A stretch of DNA of 64,000 bases. It comes from Chamaecrista fasciculata (lineage: Eukaryota > Streptophyta > Magnoliopsida > Fabales > Fabaceae). A program made the translations under genes and the position numbers. The notes under the pieces are model-generated. The model was given only the letters and a program-made list of their open reading frames with translations, was not told the DNA's origin and did not search any database. The DNA lies in the NCBI GenBank assembly GCA_003254925.1, contig QANZ01047167.1, positions 70,218-134,217 on the forward strand, read 5' to 3'. Below are positions 1 to 12,541 of this stretch, piece after piece; positions within the stretch are counted from its first letter, which is position 1; every line of letters begins with the position of its first letter.

Positions 1-466
1 GCTCAACAATAAAAATATAGAAGTCAAAATGCTATATACAAATGCAAAAAATTGGGCCTTCTTGCGCTTGTATCTGTATATTAGTATTTTATGTGCTAAG
101 TACTCAATTTTGATTCTACATGATAGAAATTTATATCATACCTGCTCACTGTAGATTAGTCCCTGCTTGATTTGTTGAATTGATTGCTCTTGTAAGTTAT
201 TGGTCAACTCCATATGCGCCTGAGGATTTGGCAATTTACTTTGGATTGTCTGTCATTGTTTTCTCCCTCTTGCCTCATAATATTAGGGTCTGAGAAACAT
301 CTAGGATTCTGAAACAAATTGGTTCCACTTGTGTACTCTCCTTTATTTTTTGAAAAAAGAAATTTGATTAGTTGTTATATATTACTTATGATATCAACTA
401 GTATATCTATAGATTCTGTTTACTGTACTACTTTCTGCGATTTGAGTCATCAATAATTTCTGGCAG
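1..466 (+). other. Part of an upstream intron of the CLF-type gene
   Basis: The next exon begins at 467 in splice phase 2, directly after a TGGCAG acceptor, so the gene must continue to the left of the window. I searched these 466 bases for the cysteine-rich CXC segment that precedes the SET domain in E(z) proteins and did not find it. The stretch is AT-rich, ends in a pyrimidine-rich tract and is best read as intron. Confidence 0.6.
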
Positions 467-2886
467 TTGCGGTGATGGTACACTTGGGATTCCCGGCCAA
501 AGAGGGGATAATTATGAATGTAGAAACATGAAGCTTCTTCTCAAACAGCAACAAAGGGTAACCCTTGACTCTTTTACTTTCCTTCCTATTTTTTGATTAC
601 ACAAATGTATTTACTATGGACTTATATCATTTTGTGTTGGTTAGTCCTTTAAAAATGGGTTTTGATTGTTAAATCCTGAAAAGTGGCATGTACTTGTGGG
701 ACATCTGGTAATTAGTGATTTTGAGTGAGGGCTTGATGATATGTGCCTTCATGCACAACATGCATAATGTTGAAAACAATACAATGCTGACATACAGAAG
801 AGATTGTAGGCTTGTGTTGTGACTTTTTTTTTTGGCCAAATGTGTTGTGACTTCTCTGGTAGGCCCCGATTTTACGATTTCACTCCCCATTGACAACCAT
901 TTTGGTAGCAAGTGGTTGTGGACTTGTAGTAGGAGATAGTCGGTAAAACTGTAGAAGAATGACTCTAACTTGATGTGGCAGCAGATATGCATTTACTTTA
1001 TTTTATAATGCATCTATTTAATTTATTTATTTATTTTTTTGAAGAATTAGGTAGCAAAATTCTTATTATTATTCACACTAAACTCCTAAGTAAGTTAGGA
1101 GAGAAATATTCCTAATTAAGTTACAAATCCTAAACCTATTTGAATAAGATAATAACAAAAATAAAACCTAATCCTATTTGATAAAGATAATGATAATAAC
1201 AAATAAAATTCTAATCCTAAAAGATAATAATAAAATAAGAAATAAGATAATTCTTATGTTTCTTAACTCTCCCCCTCAAGCTGAGAATAGGAACTTTCCA
1301 CTCTCAGTTTGTTTATACATATCTCAAAATCCTAAACCTATTATGAAGGACGTGGTTGATGAAGGCTACAATGGGTAGTTGTGGGCATGGTGTGTCTACA
1401 AAGAACAACAAAGGACAAAGAATGATAGAATTGGGAGCAAAGGAAGGGAGTTTGTGGAGGACAAATGATAAAGATGAGGAGTCAACCAGGCTCCAATACC
1501 ATGTTGAAGAATTAGGTAGCAAAGTTCTTACTATTATTCACACTAAAAAAGGCTTATAGCATGATAAATAAGAGAAATGCTCCTAATTAAGTTAGGAGAG
1601 AAATATTCCTAAATAAGTTAGGAATCCTAAACCTACTTGAAAAAGATGATAACAAACATAAAACCTAACAGAAATAAAATTCTAATCCTAAAAGATAATA
1701 ATAAAATAAGAAATAAGATAATTCTTATGTTTCTCAACATTTCAATTATATATAAATTTACTATAAGAAATATTTATCAACTATGTATAAACTTGTTTAC
1801 ACTTCTCAATAGGACCAAGTCAAACATTGTTTATGGAATATAAAATGTCTTAAGGAAATGGAAATACATTATCATTTTGAATGAGCTATAATATATTTAA
1901 TTTGCAAACTGATTGTTAATCTTGATTTTTAGTGCATTTACATTGAATTTGTCAATTTATTATTTAGTGCTCAGTGTGTCGTCTTGGTTCTCCTATGAAA
2001 TGCCTCCAGTGCCATCTCTATTGTGTGTGCCAGGGAAAAGTTCCTAGTGTTTGTGACTGTTTTTCTTTGTTAGCCTTTTGGAGTTGATGTTCCTTTTTAT
2101 TTGTGTTTGCAATGATATAAACTTGCACTCATTTTCCACGTAGGTTCTTCTTGGAAGGTCTGATGTATCTGGTTGGGGAGCTTTCTTGAAGGTATTAAAT
2201 AACTACCAAATTAATGATGCTATATTGCTGTGCGCTTGGTTTTTCCTTTTACTGATGCAATAAGTTCACCCATCAGAATGGTGTTGGGAAGCATGAATAC
2301 CTTGGAGAGTACACTGGAGAGTTAATTTCACATCGTGAAGCCGATAAGCGTGGGAAGATATATGATCGTGAAAACTCATCTTTTCTCTTTAATCTGAATG
2401 ATCAGGCAAGCTTATGGTGCTTCTGTCTTTTGTGGTAGATTGGGTCTTGTTATTGTGGGTGAATTATTAGATACGGTCTTGTTTTTGTTGGTCAATCATT
2501 AGATTGTTCTATGCAGTTTGTTCTTGATGCTTATAGAAAGGGTGATAAATTGAAGTTTGCAAACCATTCTCCTGATCCAAATTGTTATGCGAAGGTACCA
2601 TTGCTTGGATAATTTTATTTGATTTACGTTGCATGTAAGACCACAGGGTGCAATTCTAATGTATAATGACTATCTAATCAATCTTCTATGACAGGTTATT
2701 ATGGTTGCCGGGGATCACAGGGTAGGGATTTTTGCCAAGGAAAAGATTAGTGCCGGGGAGGAACTGTTTTATGATTATCGTTATGAGCCAGATAGAGCTC
2801 CAGCCTGGGCTCGCAAGCCAGAGGCTTCTGGTTCAAGAAAAGATGATGGAGCTCCTTCGAGTGGTCGTGCAAAGAAGCTTGCTTAA
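467..2886 (+). CDS. CLF: Histone H3K27 methyltransferase, CURLY LEAF type (E(z)), C-terminal SET part, 5'-partial
   Basis: This is the end of a plant Enhancer-of-zeste homologue, the catalytic subunit of Polycomb Repressive Complex 2, which trimethylates H3 lysine 27 in nuclei. Coding exons are 467-557, 2144-2191, 2277-2405, 2517-2594 and 2695-2886. They join in frame and give about 157 codons covering the end of the CXC region and the whole SET domain. Visible motifs are [18 protein letters not shown], the SAM-site NHSPDPNC and [18 protein letters not shown]. The tail ending GRAKKLA favours CLF over SWN/EZA1, from my memory of those proteins. The third intron has a GC donor. The first visible intron (558-2143) is 1.6 kb because a miniature LTR element sits in it. 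All catalytic motifs look intact. The N-terminal exons lie outside the window. Confidence 0.95.
1037..1739 (-). mobile_element. TRIM-like miniature LTR retrotransposon in a CLF intron
   Basis: Two direct repeats of about 235 bp (1037-1270 and 1502-1739) flank only about 230 bp of internal DNA. On the minus strand the right repeat starts TGTTGAGAAAC and ends TTCTTCAACA, the usual TG...CA ends. It is followed at once by TGGTATTGGAGCC (1501-1489), which resembles the initiator-tRNA-Met primer binding site. Just before the other repeat is a purine tract, CTTGAGGGGGAG (1282-1271), which fits a polypurine tract. No coding capacity is seen, so it is non-autonomous and of TRIM size. The left repeat is more diverged, with an altered outer end. 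No clean target-site duplication was found. Confidence 0.8.
2406..2516 (+). other. GC-AG intron inside the SET domain coding region
   Basis: The exon ends ...AATGATCAG and the intron starts GCAAGCTT. It ends at ATGCAG before TTTGTTCTT. No GT donor at this place keeps the LNDQ-FVLDAY reading that is conserved in E(z) proteins. CAG|GCAAG is the typical non-canonical GC-AG donor. Confidence 0.85.
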
Positions 2887-4165
2887 TGTGAAGATTCGTA
2901 TAAAAAAAAACAAATCAACATTCAATTCTTTTGTTATTCTTTCACAGATAGAGGAAGCAATCTAATTGATAGCGGAAAGCAGTGTTTTTGAGCTTTTTCC
3001 TTTTTGGGTTTCAGTAGAGGCTGCGTCATTGCTGTCATAGCTAACAACATAGTAAACAATTCATTTTCATGTTAGCTTACTGCACTTGCTAACCCTTGTG
3101 AAAGATACAAGCTTACAGAATCAAAATACGGTGAATTCTTTTCCACATTGAATAGACTGTCATGAACTGATGTCCACATTTCTCGAATTTCTCTAACACT
3201 TGTCATTCTAAGTTTCAAATTCTATTTTGCATGATTTCCATGGCGCGCAACTTGTGGAAACTCTTATATAAGGTTGTTTCAACTGAATAAACACATGTAT
3301 ATGAACATATACTAATATATATATATATATATATATATCGAGTCTTGTGGTAGCTAATGCTAGTATTAGGGACAAGTTGTATATTTTGTTTTCGGCCTGT
3401 TAAACTTGTTGCTTAAGTATCAAAAAAAAATTAACCATAGATTTCTCGAGTCCAAAAAATTTCATGATTCACTCTGATTGAAGTAATAAAAGCTATTGGG
3501 CCTCGGGGACGGTCCAGGTAATGGACCCTACCGTTCTTTATTTTTCAAATCTTTTCACACACTAACAGATTTTAAAGGTTAAGAACAAACAGTCCAAACT
3601 CTAGACAGTCTATCAGGCCTTAAAAATACATCCAAGCTAGAGTCCACTTCAGGGCTATTCCGGCGGAACCCCACCACATTAGAGCGAAATAACACATGAA
3701 ATCAAGAGTTAAGACTTCATGAAGAATTGAAGATGATATGATGGGGTAGTCGTCAAAAAATAAAAATAAAATACAGAATTAAAAAAAAGGGTAATGTTAG
3801 TTTTCCCCCCAACAAAAGAGAAATTATTGGTTTCCTGTAATTTATTGAGGGTGTGTTCTTGCACCTTCCATTTCCATATGCCCTATTCTGGCGAGGAAGA
3901 GACGAAGCTTATATCACATATTTTTCTTCTTTATTCTGTTTTTTGTCCGTTGCTTGTTTGCTACTTTGAGTTTTTTTTTTGGCTGAGTTGGACTTGGATT
4001 CTGTCATTCAGCTTCAAGATGAACGGCAGAGAATGATCTTCTTTCCTTTCTCTCGTCTTTGACAATTATACATGATTACAAAATCCTAATAACTTTTCCC
4101 CCATTTTTTTACAAATGTAATTTCGTTTGAGATTCTTATACTTTTGTTCGATGAATATCGTTTAG
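2887..4165. other. Spacer after CLF
   Basis: It contains the 3' UTR of the CLF-type gene and a (TA)n microsatellite at about 3315-3338. The rest is AT-rich with no reading frame I can relate to a protein. The truncated PLC-X gene copy begins at 4166 without any recognisable upstream exons here. Confidence 0.6.
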
Positions 4166-5111
4166 AATGGAGTGAGGGGACTGATGTTGGATATGTACGA
4201 CTTCGAGAACGATATCTGGCTCTGCCATTCGTTTCGGGGACAATGCTTCAACTTCACTGCCTTTGTAATCTAATCCATGTTCTTAACCCTTTTTTTTTTC
4301 TAAATCTAAATATGATTTGTGGTTACACTTTCATGGAGCATCTTTTAATATGTCCATTGAAATATTCTCAGCAACCTGCAATAAATACTTTAAAAGAAGT
4401 GGAAGCATTCTTGACAGAAAACTCAAGAGAGATTATCACCATTATAATTGAAGACTATGTGCATTCTCCAAAGGGATTGACTAATCTATTTATCAATGGT
4501 GCGCTGGATAAATATTGGTTTCCTGTTTCTAAGATGCTCCAAAAGGGTGAAGATTGGCCCACTGTAACGGAGATGATTCAAGCAAATTACCGTCTTCTTG
4601 TTTTCACTTCCATTGTTTCAAAGGAAGCGGGAGAAGGTATAGCTTATCAGTGGAAGTACATGGTTGAAAACGAGCGTAAGTGTTTTATTGTAATATGCAT
4701 ATGCATATGTAACAAAAATACTCATAATTTCATGAACTTTCAGCTGGAGATCCTGGAGTTCAACGGGGGTCTTGTGCACATAGAAAAGAATCAAAGCCGT
4801 TAACTTCTAAAAAGTGCATTCAGCTCCACTTACGAAGATGGTCAATACATGTTTCAAAGCTGCAGGGGATGTGCTTCCCAACTTTGTAGCTGTTAATTTT
4901 TACATGGTATTCCCAGTTGATCACGGTTGTAACTTGTAATTTAATTCTTAATATATATATATATATTGTGAAGAACTTGCAAATTGCAATTCCACTTTAG
5001 AATTCTGAGTGAAATCTCATGCAGAGGAGTGACGGAGGTGGAGTTTTTGATATTGTGGATAAAATGAACGGTCACACATTGTGTGGATGTAGTACCATCA
5101 CTGCTTGCCAG
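4166..5111 (+). pseudogene. PI-PLC X-domain protein pseudogene, truncated at both ends and frameshifted
   Basis: Four exon-like blocks match exons 5 to 8 of the two intact PLC-X genes further right in the window: 4166-4264 ([21 protein letters not shown]), 4372-4675 (QPAINTLKEVEAF through GIAYQWKYMVENE), 4744-4906 and 5025-5111 (RSDGGGVFDIVDKMNGH). Introns are kept in the same places, so this is a DNA-level copy, not a retrocopy. The third block is about 60 bp shorter than its counterpart. It changes frame between ESKPLTSKK and SAPLTKMVNTC, and the first frame then soon reaches a stop. Exons 1-4 (signal peptide, cysteine module and the THNS catalytic histidine) and exon 9 (tail) are not recognisable. 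It cannot encode an active enzyme. Confidence 0.88.
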
Positions 5112-6836
5112 GTTTGTCTGCCTTGCTTTTCCTGTCATGTATTAATTGTATATCCTGATCTCAATGTATTTGTTTATGAGATTTCCTGCTTAACATTCCC
5201 ATTATATTTTATATCCTGATCGGAATTGATTAAGGTATGTTGTATGGTTGGCACTTGGCAGTATAACTTGATCTCTTGATGTTGCGATACTGGAAGTCCC
5301 TACTCTCACTGGCTTCTTTCATTTGCATTTATCTACATAATTTCCATTTTCAATGTGCAATGGTATGGTTGTGAAGAAAGTTTTCTAATATTTTCTTTGA
5401 TTTGATATTTGCAAATACATAAATTTGGCGTTTTTGAGTTTTGGCCAAAGTTCTTTTTAGATGTTCTAGAGTTTCCCAATGATTTCTTGTGGGTATGTTA
5501 AGAAGATATCAATTTAATGAGTCAAGGAACACCCAATCATCCAAGTGAAGTGTCTCAGCGAATTAGCCTTAGGGAAGTATGTGATTCAACTTTCAATATT
5601 TGAAGGATTCGGCACTAATCAAGGGGGCGTTCGCTACATCAATCATTTTTTCATTCTGGAAAATTATATTTTTTAGGTCAAAGTCTTATTTTGGTCCCTC
5701 TGTTATGCTCATTGTTCCAAATAGGTCTCTCAGTTATTTTTCGTTCTATATTGGTCCCTCAGTTACCCAAAATTTGTCAAAGTTGGTCCCTCTAACGTTT
5801 TTCATCCATTTTTCTGTTAAAAAAAAGGAAAAATAAGTTTTCATCCCCAAAAGTTTTTTTTTTATATTAAGGTCCTTTTCTTTTTATAATAGGATCAAAA
5901 CGTAAGGAAAAGAAATAAATTAATATTTTAAGTGAATTTGTCCAAAAACACAAAAGTTTTCTCTCTCTCCTCTCCCCCCTCTCTCTCTCTCAAACACCAC
6001 TCTCTCTCTCTCTCAAAAAAAATTCAATTTCATAGCATGAGATTAATGAAACTATAATTTACCATATTTAAGTTATTCTTTGAAATATAACATTCTTAAT
6101 ATTATTTTCTTAATACGCATACCAAATGCACTAGAGCTCATAATGTCGAGATTATTTTTTTAGTCTATGTACCAAGTGCCTTTTAAAAGAGAACTAGATC
6201 AATTGTGAGGCAGTTTGATATTGCTTAAGTAAGGATCCCAATTTGAGATTTCGTAAAAGCAATTATCCTTATTACGAAACTCTTCTATCATAGTCAGATG
6301 CATAATGCACATTGAACCTAAATTAGTGAAGACAAAACTTTAAAATTGAGCGTGCAGAAAATAAAAGAACGTTTCCTGCTTCTAAAGAATATGAAAGACT
6401 TGATTTTGATGATTTAGTCATTGAGGATTGATTTGCTTCTAATGTTTTGATTTTCTCAACGGTGGTATCTAATTTGTTCAGTCTTGAAATTTATGTAATT
6501 TATTTTTAATACAGGTCTGTCCAAACTAAATTTATTAGAAAAATCTCAACATAGAAAAGACATATCTAAAAGCTATAAATTGAGTTGATAATCATAAAAC
6601 TATCTCACTTTCTATAGATTTTTCCTTTATTAATACATTGGTACATGACTTATTCATTCTTAAACTAAGTGCCATCGAAGATTATGATTGACAAATAATA
6701 TATGAGTAGTTTATACATTAAAATTATTTTATAACAATATATATTCGTTCATAATTAAAATATTTATATCATCGTATAATTTGAAGTTTTGTAGTTACTA
6801 ATCTCGTAACATATTATTAAAATAGTTTGTAACTAA
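5112..6836. other. AT-rich spacer with low-complexity tracts
   Basis: No gene is recognised. At about 5690-5800 a TTGGTCCCTC-like phrase recurs at short intervals, a pattern often seen in degraded plant transposon ends; I cannot assign it. A CT-rich tract occupies about 5957-6018. The rest is AT-rich DNA with scattered stops in all frames. Confidence 0.5.
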
Positions 6837-7307
6837 TATTTGTTTACTAAGACAAGTGTCAAGACAATTTTAGTATATAAATTATAAAAAAAATTTAAAA
6901 AATTAATTTAACACAATTTATTTGTATAAAAAGGATAAGTTTAATTTGTTCTAGATTTAGGACCTAACTATTTTATTATAAGAAATGTCAATTTAAGATA
7001 TTTTTTCATTTATAGAAAGTACAATATTTTTAAATAATGAAGGCCATATAATTTAAACACTTTGAAATAGAAAAGGAAAAACACTAAAATTATTAGATTA
7101 GTGTACAATGTCAATAACTAAAATGAGTCAATAGCAATAAATAATCAATAATTCTAATTATCTACTGGGTCAATGTCTCAAATGACAAGATTTTTTATAC
7201 ATTTTTCTAATTTGTTGTCTATATCAAATATCTAAAATTTAAAATAGAAAAATCATAATATTGATTATTATTTTTAAATTTATTATCGAAATAACATAAC
7301 ATATCTA
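6837..7307. repeat. AT-rich tandem monomer, copy 1
   Basis: This roughly 470-bp unit begins near AAGTGTCAAGACAATTTTAG and ends near ATAACATAACATATC. It is highly similar to 9063-9551 and more distantly to 9552-9850. It carries no reading frame. It is separated from copy 2 by the LINE fragment, which starts right at its end. Confidence 0.8.
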
Positions 7308-9050
7308 TTTTTTTTTTTGGTAGAGAACAATAGGGCAATTCGCCAGAACAACAAGAAAAAAATCCAAAAAACAAAGCTAAAAACCTCTAGGCACTAAGGC
7401 TCAAAACTATTCTTAAATAACAAAATATTCATGAAATCAGGTGGCTCATTCCAGCAAGAACACTCCACATCAGCATTCATAGCCCGAGTCGCAAGTCTAT
7501 TAGCACTACGATTTCCCTCTCTCAGCAAATGCACAACCCTAACCTCCCAACTCTTCTCAATCAGTCCCATCCCTGATTAGACAGCCACACGCAGCCTCGC
7601 CAATAGCCCTGTTCACCGACGCATCAGTATTAACTTTAACCCAACTTGTCTCCAGGGGAAGCCATTTGACAAGCACATCAACACCAGGTAAATCACGACT
7701 CTTTCTTTTATCAGTAGCACTACAAACATTATAGATAATATTACTCCACTACAAAATCACCTGATCAAGTTCTTCAGGAGAAGTAAAAAGAGGATACAAA
7801 AATTTTGCAATTCCTCCACTTCCAGATCTTCCAGCAAGCGACCCCAAAGACCAGGCTCCATCTCAACCCACACCCATCAGGATCCCACTTCAAATTGTTC
7901 AACAACCACTGCCATTTCTCCTCCTCAAAGAACGAAGCCTTCCTATCATAAGGTAACAATAAAAGCCAAACCTTTTTAGCTTCAGTACAGTCTCTGATAG
8001 CATGTAAATTAGTTTCAAGTACACTCACAAGCAGCATAACTAGCCACACAATCACACCATCTCGACCTTCTGTCATTAGTGAGCAATTTTCCATGCCCAA
8101 ATAACCAAAGAAAAAACTTGACTCTTTCAGGACCCCTCCATCTCCAAATGAACTCCCATCTTCTATCTTCCACCTCCAATCGCTCTCCCATAAATTCTCT
8201 ATACTAGGACTTTATATTAAACATCCCCTGACTATTAGCACCCCAAACAACCTTGTCAATAGCACTAGGAACAGGAGGATGGATAGCCTTTATCTTATCA
8301 CATATCTCTTTGGAAAAATATTGTTGAAGACGACTCCAGTTCCAGTCCCCATCAACCCCCAGAAAATCACTAATTAATCAAAGAAAACTGACTAGACAAC
8401 ACATCAGGATCAACCACTCAATCAGTTTAACATTTTTATCAACCCAACAATCCCTCCAAAAATCAAAACTCCCCCCATTTCCTATTTGCCACACACATTG
8501 CTCACCAATTTTACTTCAAATATCAGACAAGTCAACCCATAGATGAGAAGCATTACTCCCTCTATTATTCTCATAAAAATTAAACTCCTTACCTTTATTA
8601 TATCTAGCCTCCTTACCTTTATTATATCTAGCCTTCAAAACCTCAATCCACAGGCCCTCTCTTTCCGTCACAAGCCTCCAAATTAACTTGGCTAAACAAG
8701 CCTCATTCACGACATTAAGTTAGAAATACCCAAACCCCCACACTTCCTATCCATATTCACAACATTCCGGTCGATAAGGTGACATTTTCTCTCCTCATAA
8801 TCATGCCCCCAAACAAAGGCCCCCTGATGTCTCTCAATATTAGCAATAATAGCTCTAGGAATTCTAGAAACCATCATGGGATAGATAGAGACCGAACTAA
8901 TTACAGATCTGGCCAAAGTAGTTCTACGACAAGAGACAAACACTTCCTTTTCCAACCCGCTAGCTTCCTCTTCACTTTCTCAAGAATATACGAATAACTT
9001 CTAATCCTTGATATTTCTTAGCGAATAGGAATCACCCAAATCTACACGGT
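7308..9050 (-). mobile_element. 5'-truncated LINE (L1-type) fragment, ORF2 end
   Basis: Read on the minus strand, broken frames give the end of a plant LINE ORF2. The reverse-transcriptase C-terminal part (TLARSVISSVSIYPM, FVWG, GGLGISN, about 8955-8600) comes first. Next is the zinc-binding zf-RVT segment (HAIRDCTEAKKVW, about 8020-7960), then part of an RNase H domain (VKVNTDASVNRA, about 7670-7600, and REGNRSANRLA, about 7530). A T-tract at 7308-7318 on the plus strand is the poly(A) end. Frameshifts and an internal loss in RNase H show it is dead. The 5' end stops within the reverse transcriptase, at a small fold-back near 9050. Confidence 0.88.
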
Positions 9051-9062
9051 ACGTGTAGATTT
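9038..9062. repeat. Perfect 11-bp inverted repeat at the LINE 5' junction
   Basis: AAATCTACACG at 9038-9048 and its exact reverse complement CGTGTAGATTT at 9052-9062 are separated by three bases. One arm belongs to the LINE end and the other touches the start of AT-rich monomer 2. Confidence 0.9.
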
Positions 9063-9551
9063 CGCCACAAGTGTCAAGACAATTTTAGTATATAAATTAT
9101 CAAATATTTGAAAAAAAAAATAATTTAACACATTTTTTAAGAATAATTTAACACAATTTATTTGTATAAAAATGATAAGTTTAATTTGTTCTAAATTTAG
9201 GACGTAACTACTTTATTATAAGAAATGTCAATTTAAGATATTTTTTCATTTATAGAAAGTACAATATTTTAAAATAATGAATGTCATATAATTTAAACAC
9301 TTTGAATTAAAAAAAGAAAAATACTAAAATTATTAGATTAGTGTACAATGTCAATAACTAAAATGAGTCAATGGCAATAAATAATCGATGATTTCAATTA
9401 TCTACCGGGTTAATGTCTCAAATGTCAAGATTTTTTATACATTTTCTGGTTTGTTGTTCATATCGAATATTCAAAATTTAAAATAGAAAAATCATAATAT
9501 TGATTATATTTTTAAATTTATTATCAGAATAACATAACGTATCTAATTTTT
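9063..9551. repeat. AT-rich tandem monomer, copy 2
   Basis: It aligns over nearly its whole length with 6837-7307, from GTGTCAAGACAATTTTAG to ATAACATAACGTATC, with a short extra duplicated piece near its start (AATTTAACACA occurs twice). It continues directly into a third, more diverged copy. Confidence 0.8.
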
Positions 9552-9850
9552 GTTTCCTAAGATTATTGTCAAGACAATTTTCAGAATACGGTATGAGGGT
9601 ATATTATAATTTTTTTTAGAAAGATTAATTTAACACAATTTATCCAATATAAAAATTGCAAGTGTAATGTGTTTTAAATTTAGAACGTGATTGTTTTATT
9701 ATAAGAAAAGTCAAATTAAGAAAATTTATATTTTATAGAAATTACAATATTTGAAAATAGTATAGGTGGTATAATTTAAACAATTTTTTTTTAAAAAAAG
9801 GGAAAAACACTAAAATTAGTCTACAATTAATAAATGATACTAAATATAAA
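9552..9850. repeat. AT-rich tandem monomer, copy 3, diverged and shortened
   Basis: It begins with TTGTCAAGACAATTTTC and keeps the order of blocks seen in copies 1 and 2 (TTTAACACAATTTAT, TTTATTATAAGAAA, AAAAACACTAAAATTA). It carries many substitutions and lacks the last third. Confidence 0.65.
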
Positions 9851-10157
9851 TGTAAGGGTCAGTTCGTTTCCGTTTTTTTTAAAATTTGTTTTGATTATAA
9901 TCATAGTTTGATTATAATCAAAGTTGATTATTTTTGTAGTGGTGTTTGGATGATTGTTGATTATTTGGTGTGAAATTATTAAAATGGGTATGTAATGATT
10001 GTGGTAGGTGGATAAAAAGTAAGGAAATTGATAAATTGTATAGGGGTATAAATGGAAGAAAAAGTTGGAAAAAGTAAGGTGTGATTTNNNNNNNNNNNNN
10101 NNNNNNNNNNNNNNNNNNNNNNNNNNNNNNNNNNNNNNNNNNNNNNNNNNNNNNNNN
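9851..10157. other. AT-rich sequence ending in an assembly gap
   Basis: The stretch starts like the end of a small DNA transposon (GGGTCAGTTCGTTTCCG) with repeated GATTATAATC palindromes. That identification is weak. Positions 10088-10157 are 70 N. Confidence 0.4.
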
Positions 10158-10560
10158 GGGTACCCGATATCCATTATCCGCCAACTAATATAATTAAATG
10201 AAATTATTATTTATTTACATTTTAAATTTATTTTTTAAAATAAAAAATTAAATATAAATAACTAAAATATGATTCTTTAAAAAAATATATATGAATATAA
10301 TTAATTAAATTTAAATATTTATATATAAAATGTTAAATTAAAAGTAAAATATAAAAATTAAATAAGTAATAGGGTATCGGATATCGGATACCCTAAATAT
10401 CCGTTCATTTCGGACGAATATAGGGTATCCGAGGGCAATATCCGTATCCGTTCAATATTCGAAAAAAATTTCTTTTTCACTATCCGTATCCGTATCCGAT
10501 ATCCGACGGATACCGGATATTTTTTCGAATGGATACGAACGGGATATAAATTGCCATCCT
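10158..10560. repeat. Interspersed repeat rich in TATCCG / CGGATA motifs, copy 1
   Basis: After the gap an AT-rich core is followed by many alternating TATCCG and CGGATA words, including GGATATCGGATACCC near 10377. The core and the motif block align with about 62285-62545 in the same orientation, so this is a dispersed family. The left end is hidden in the gap. No reading frame is present. Confidence 0.8.

Positions 10561-12541
<1,981 letters not shown>

Noticed and set aside
5690..5800. Recurring TTGGTCCCTC words
   Set aside because: Suggestive of a degraded transposon end, but too short and irregular to name; not an array of regular spacing such as a CRISPR.
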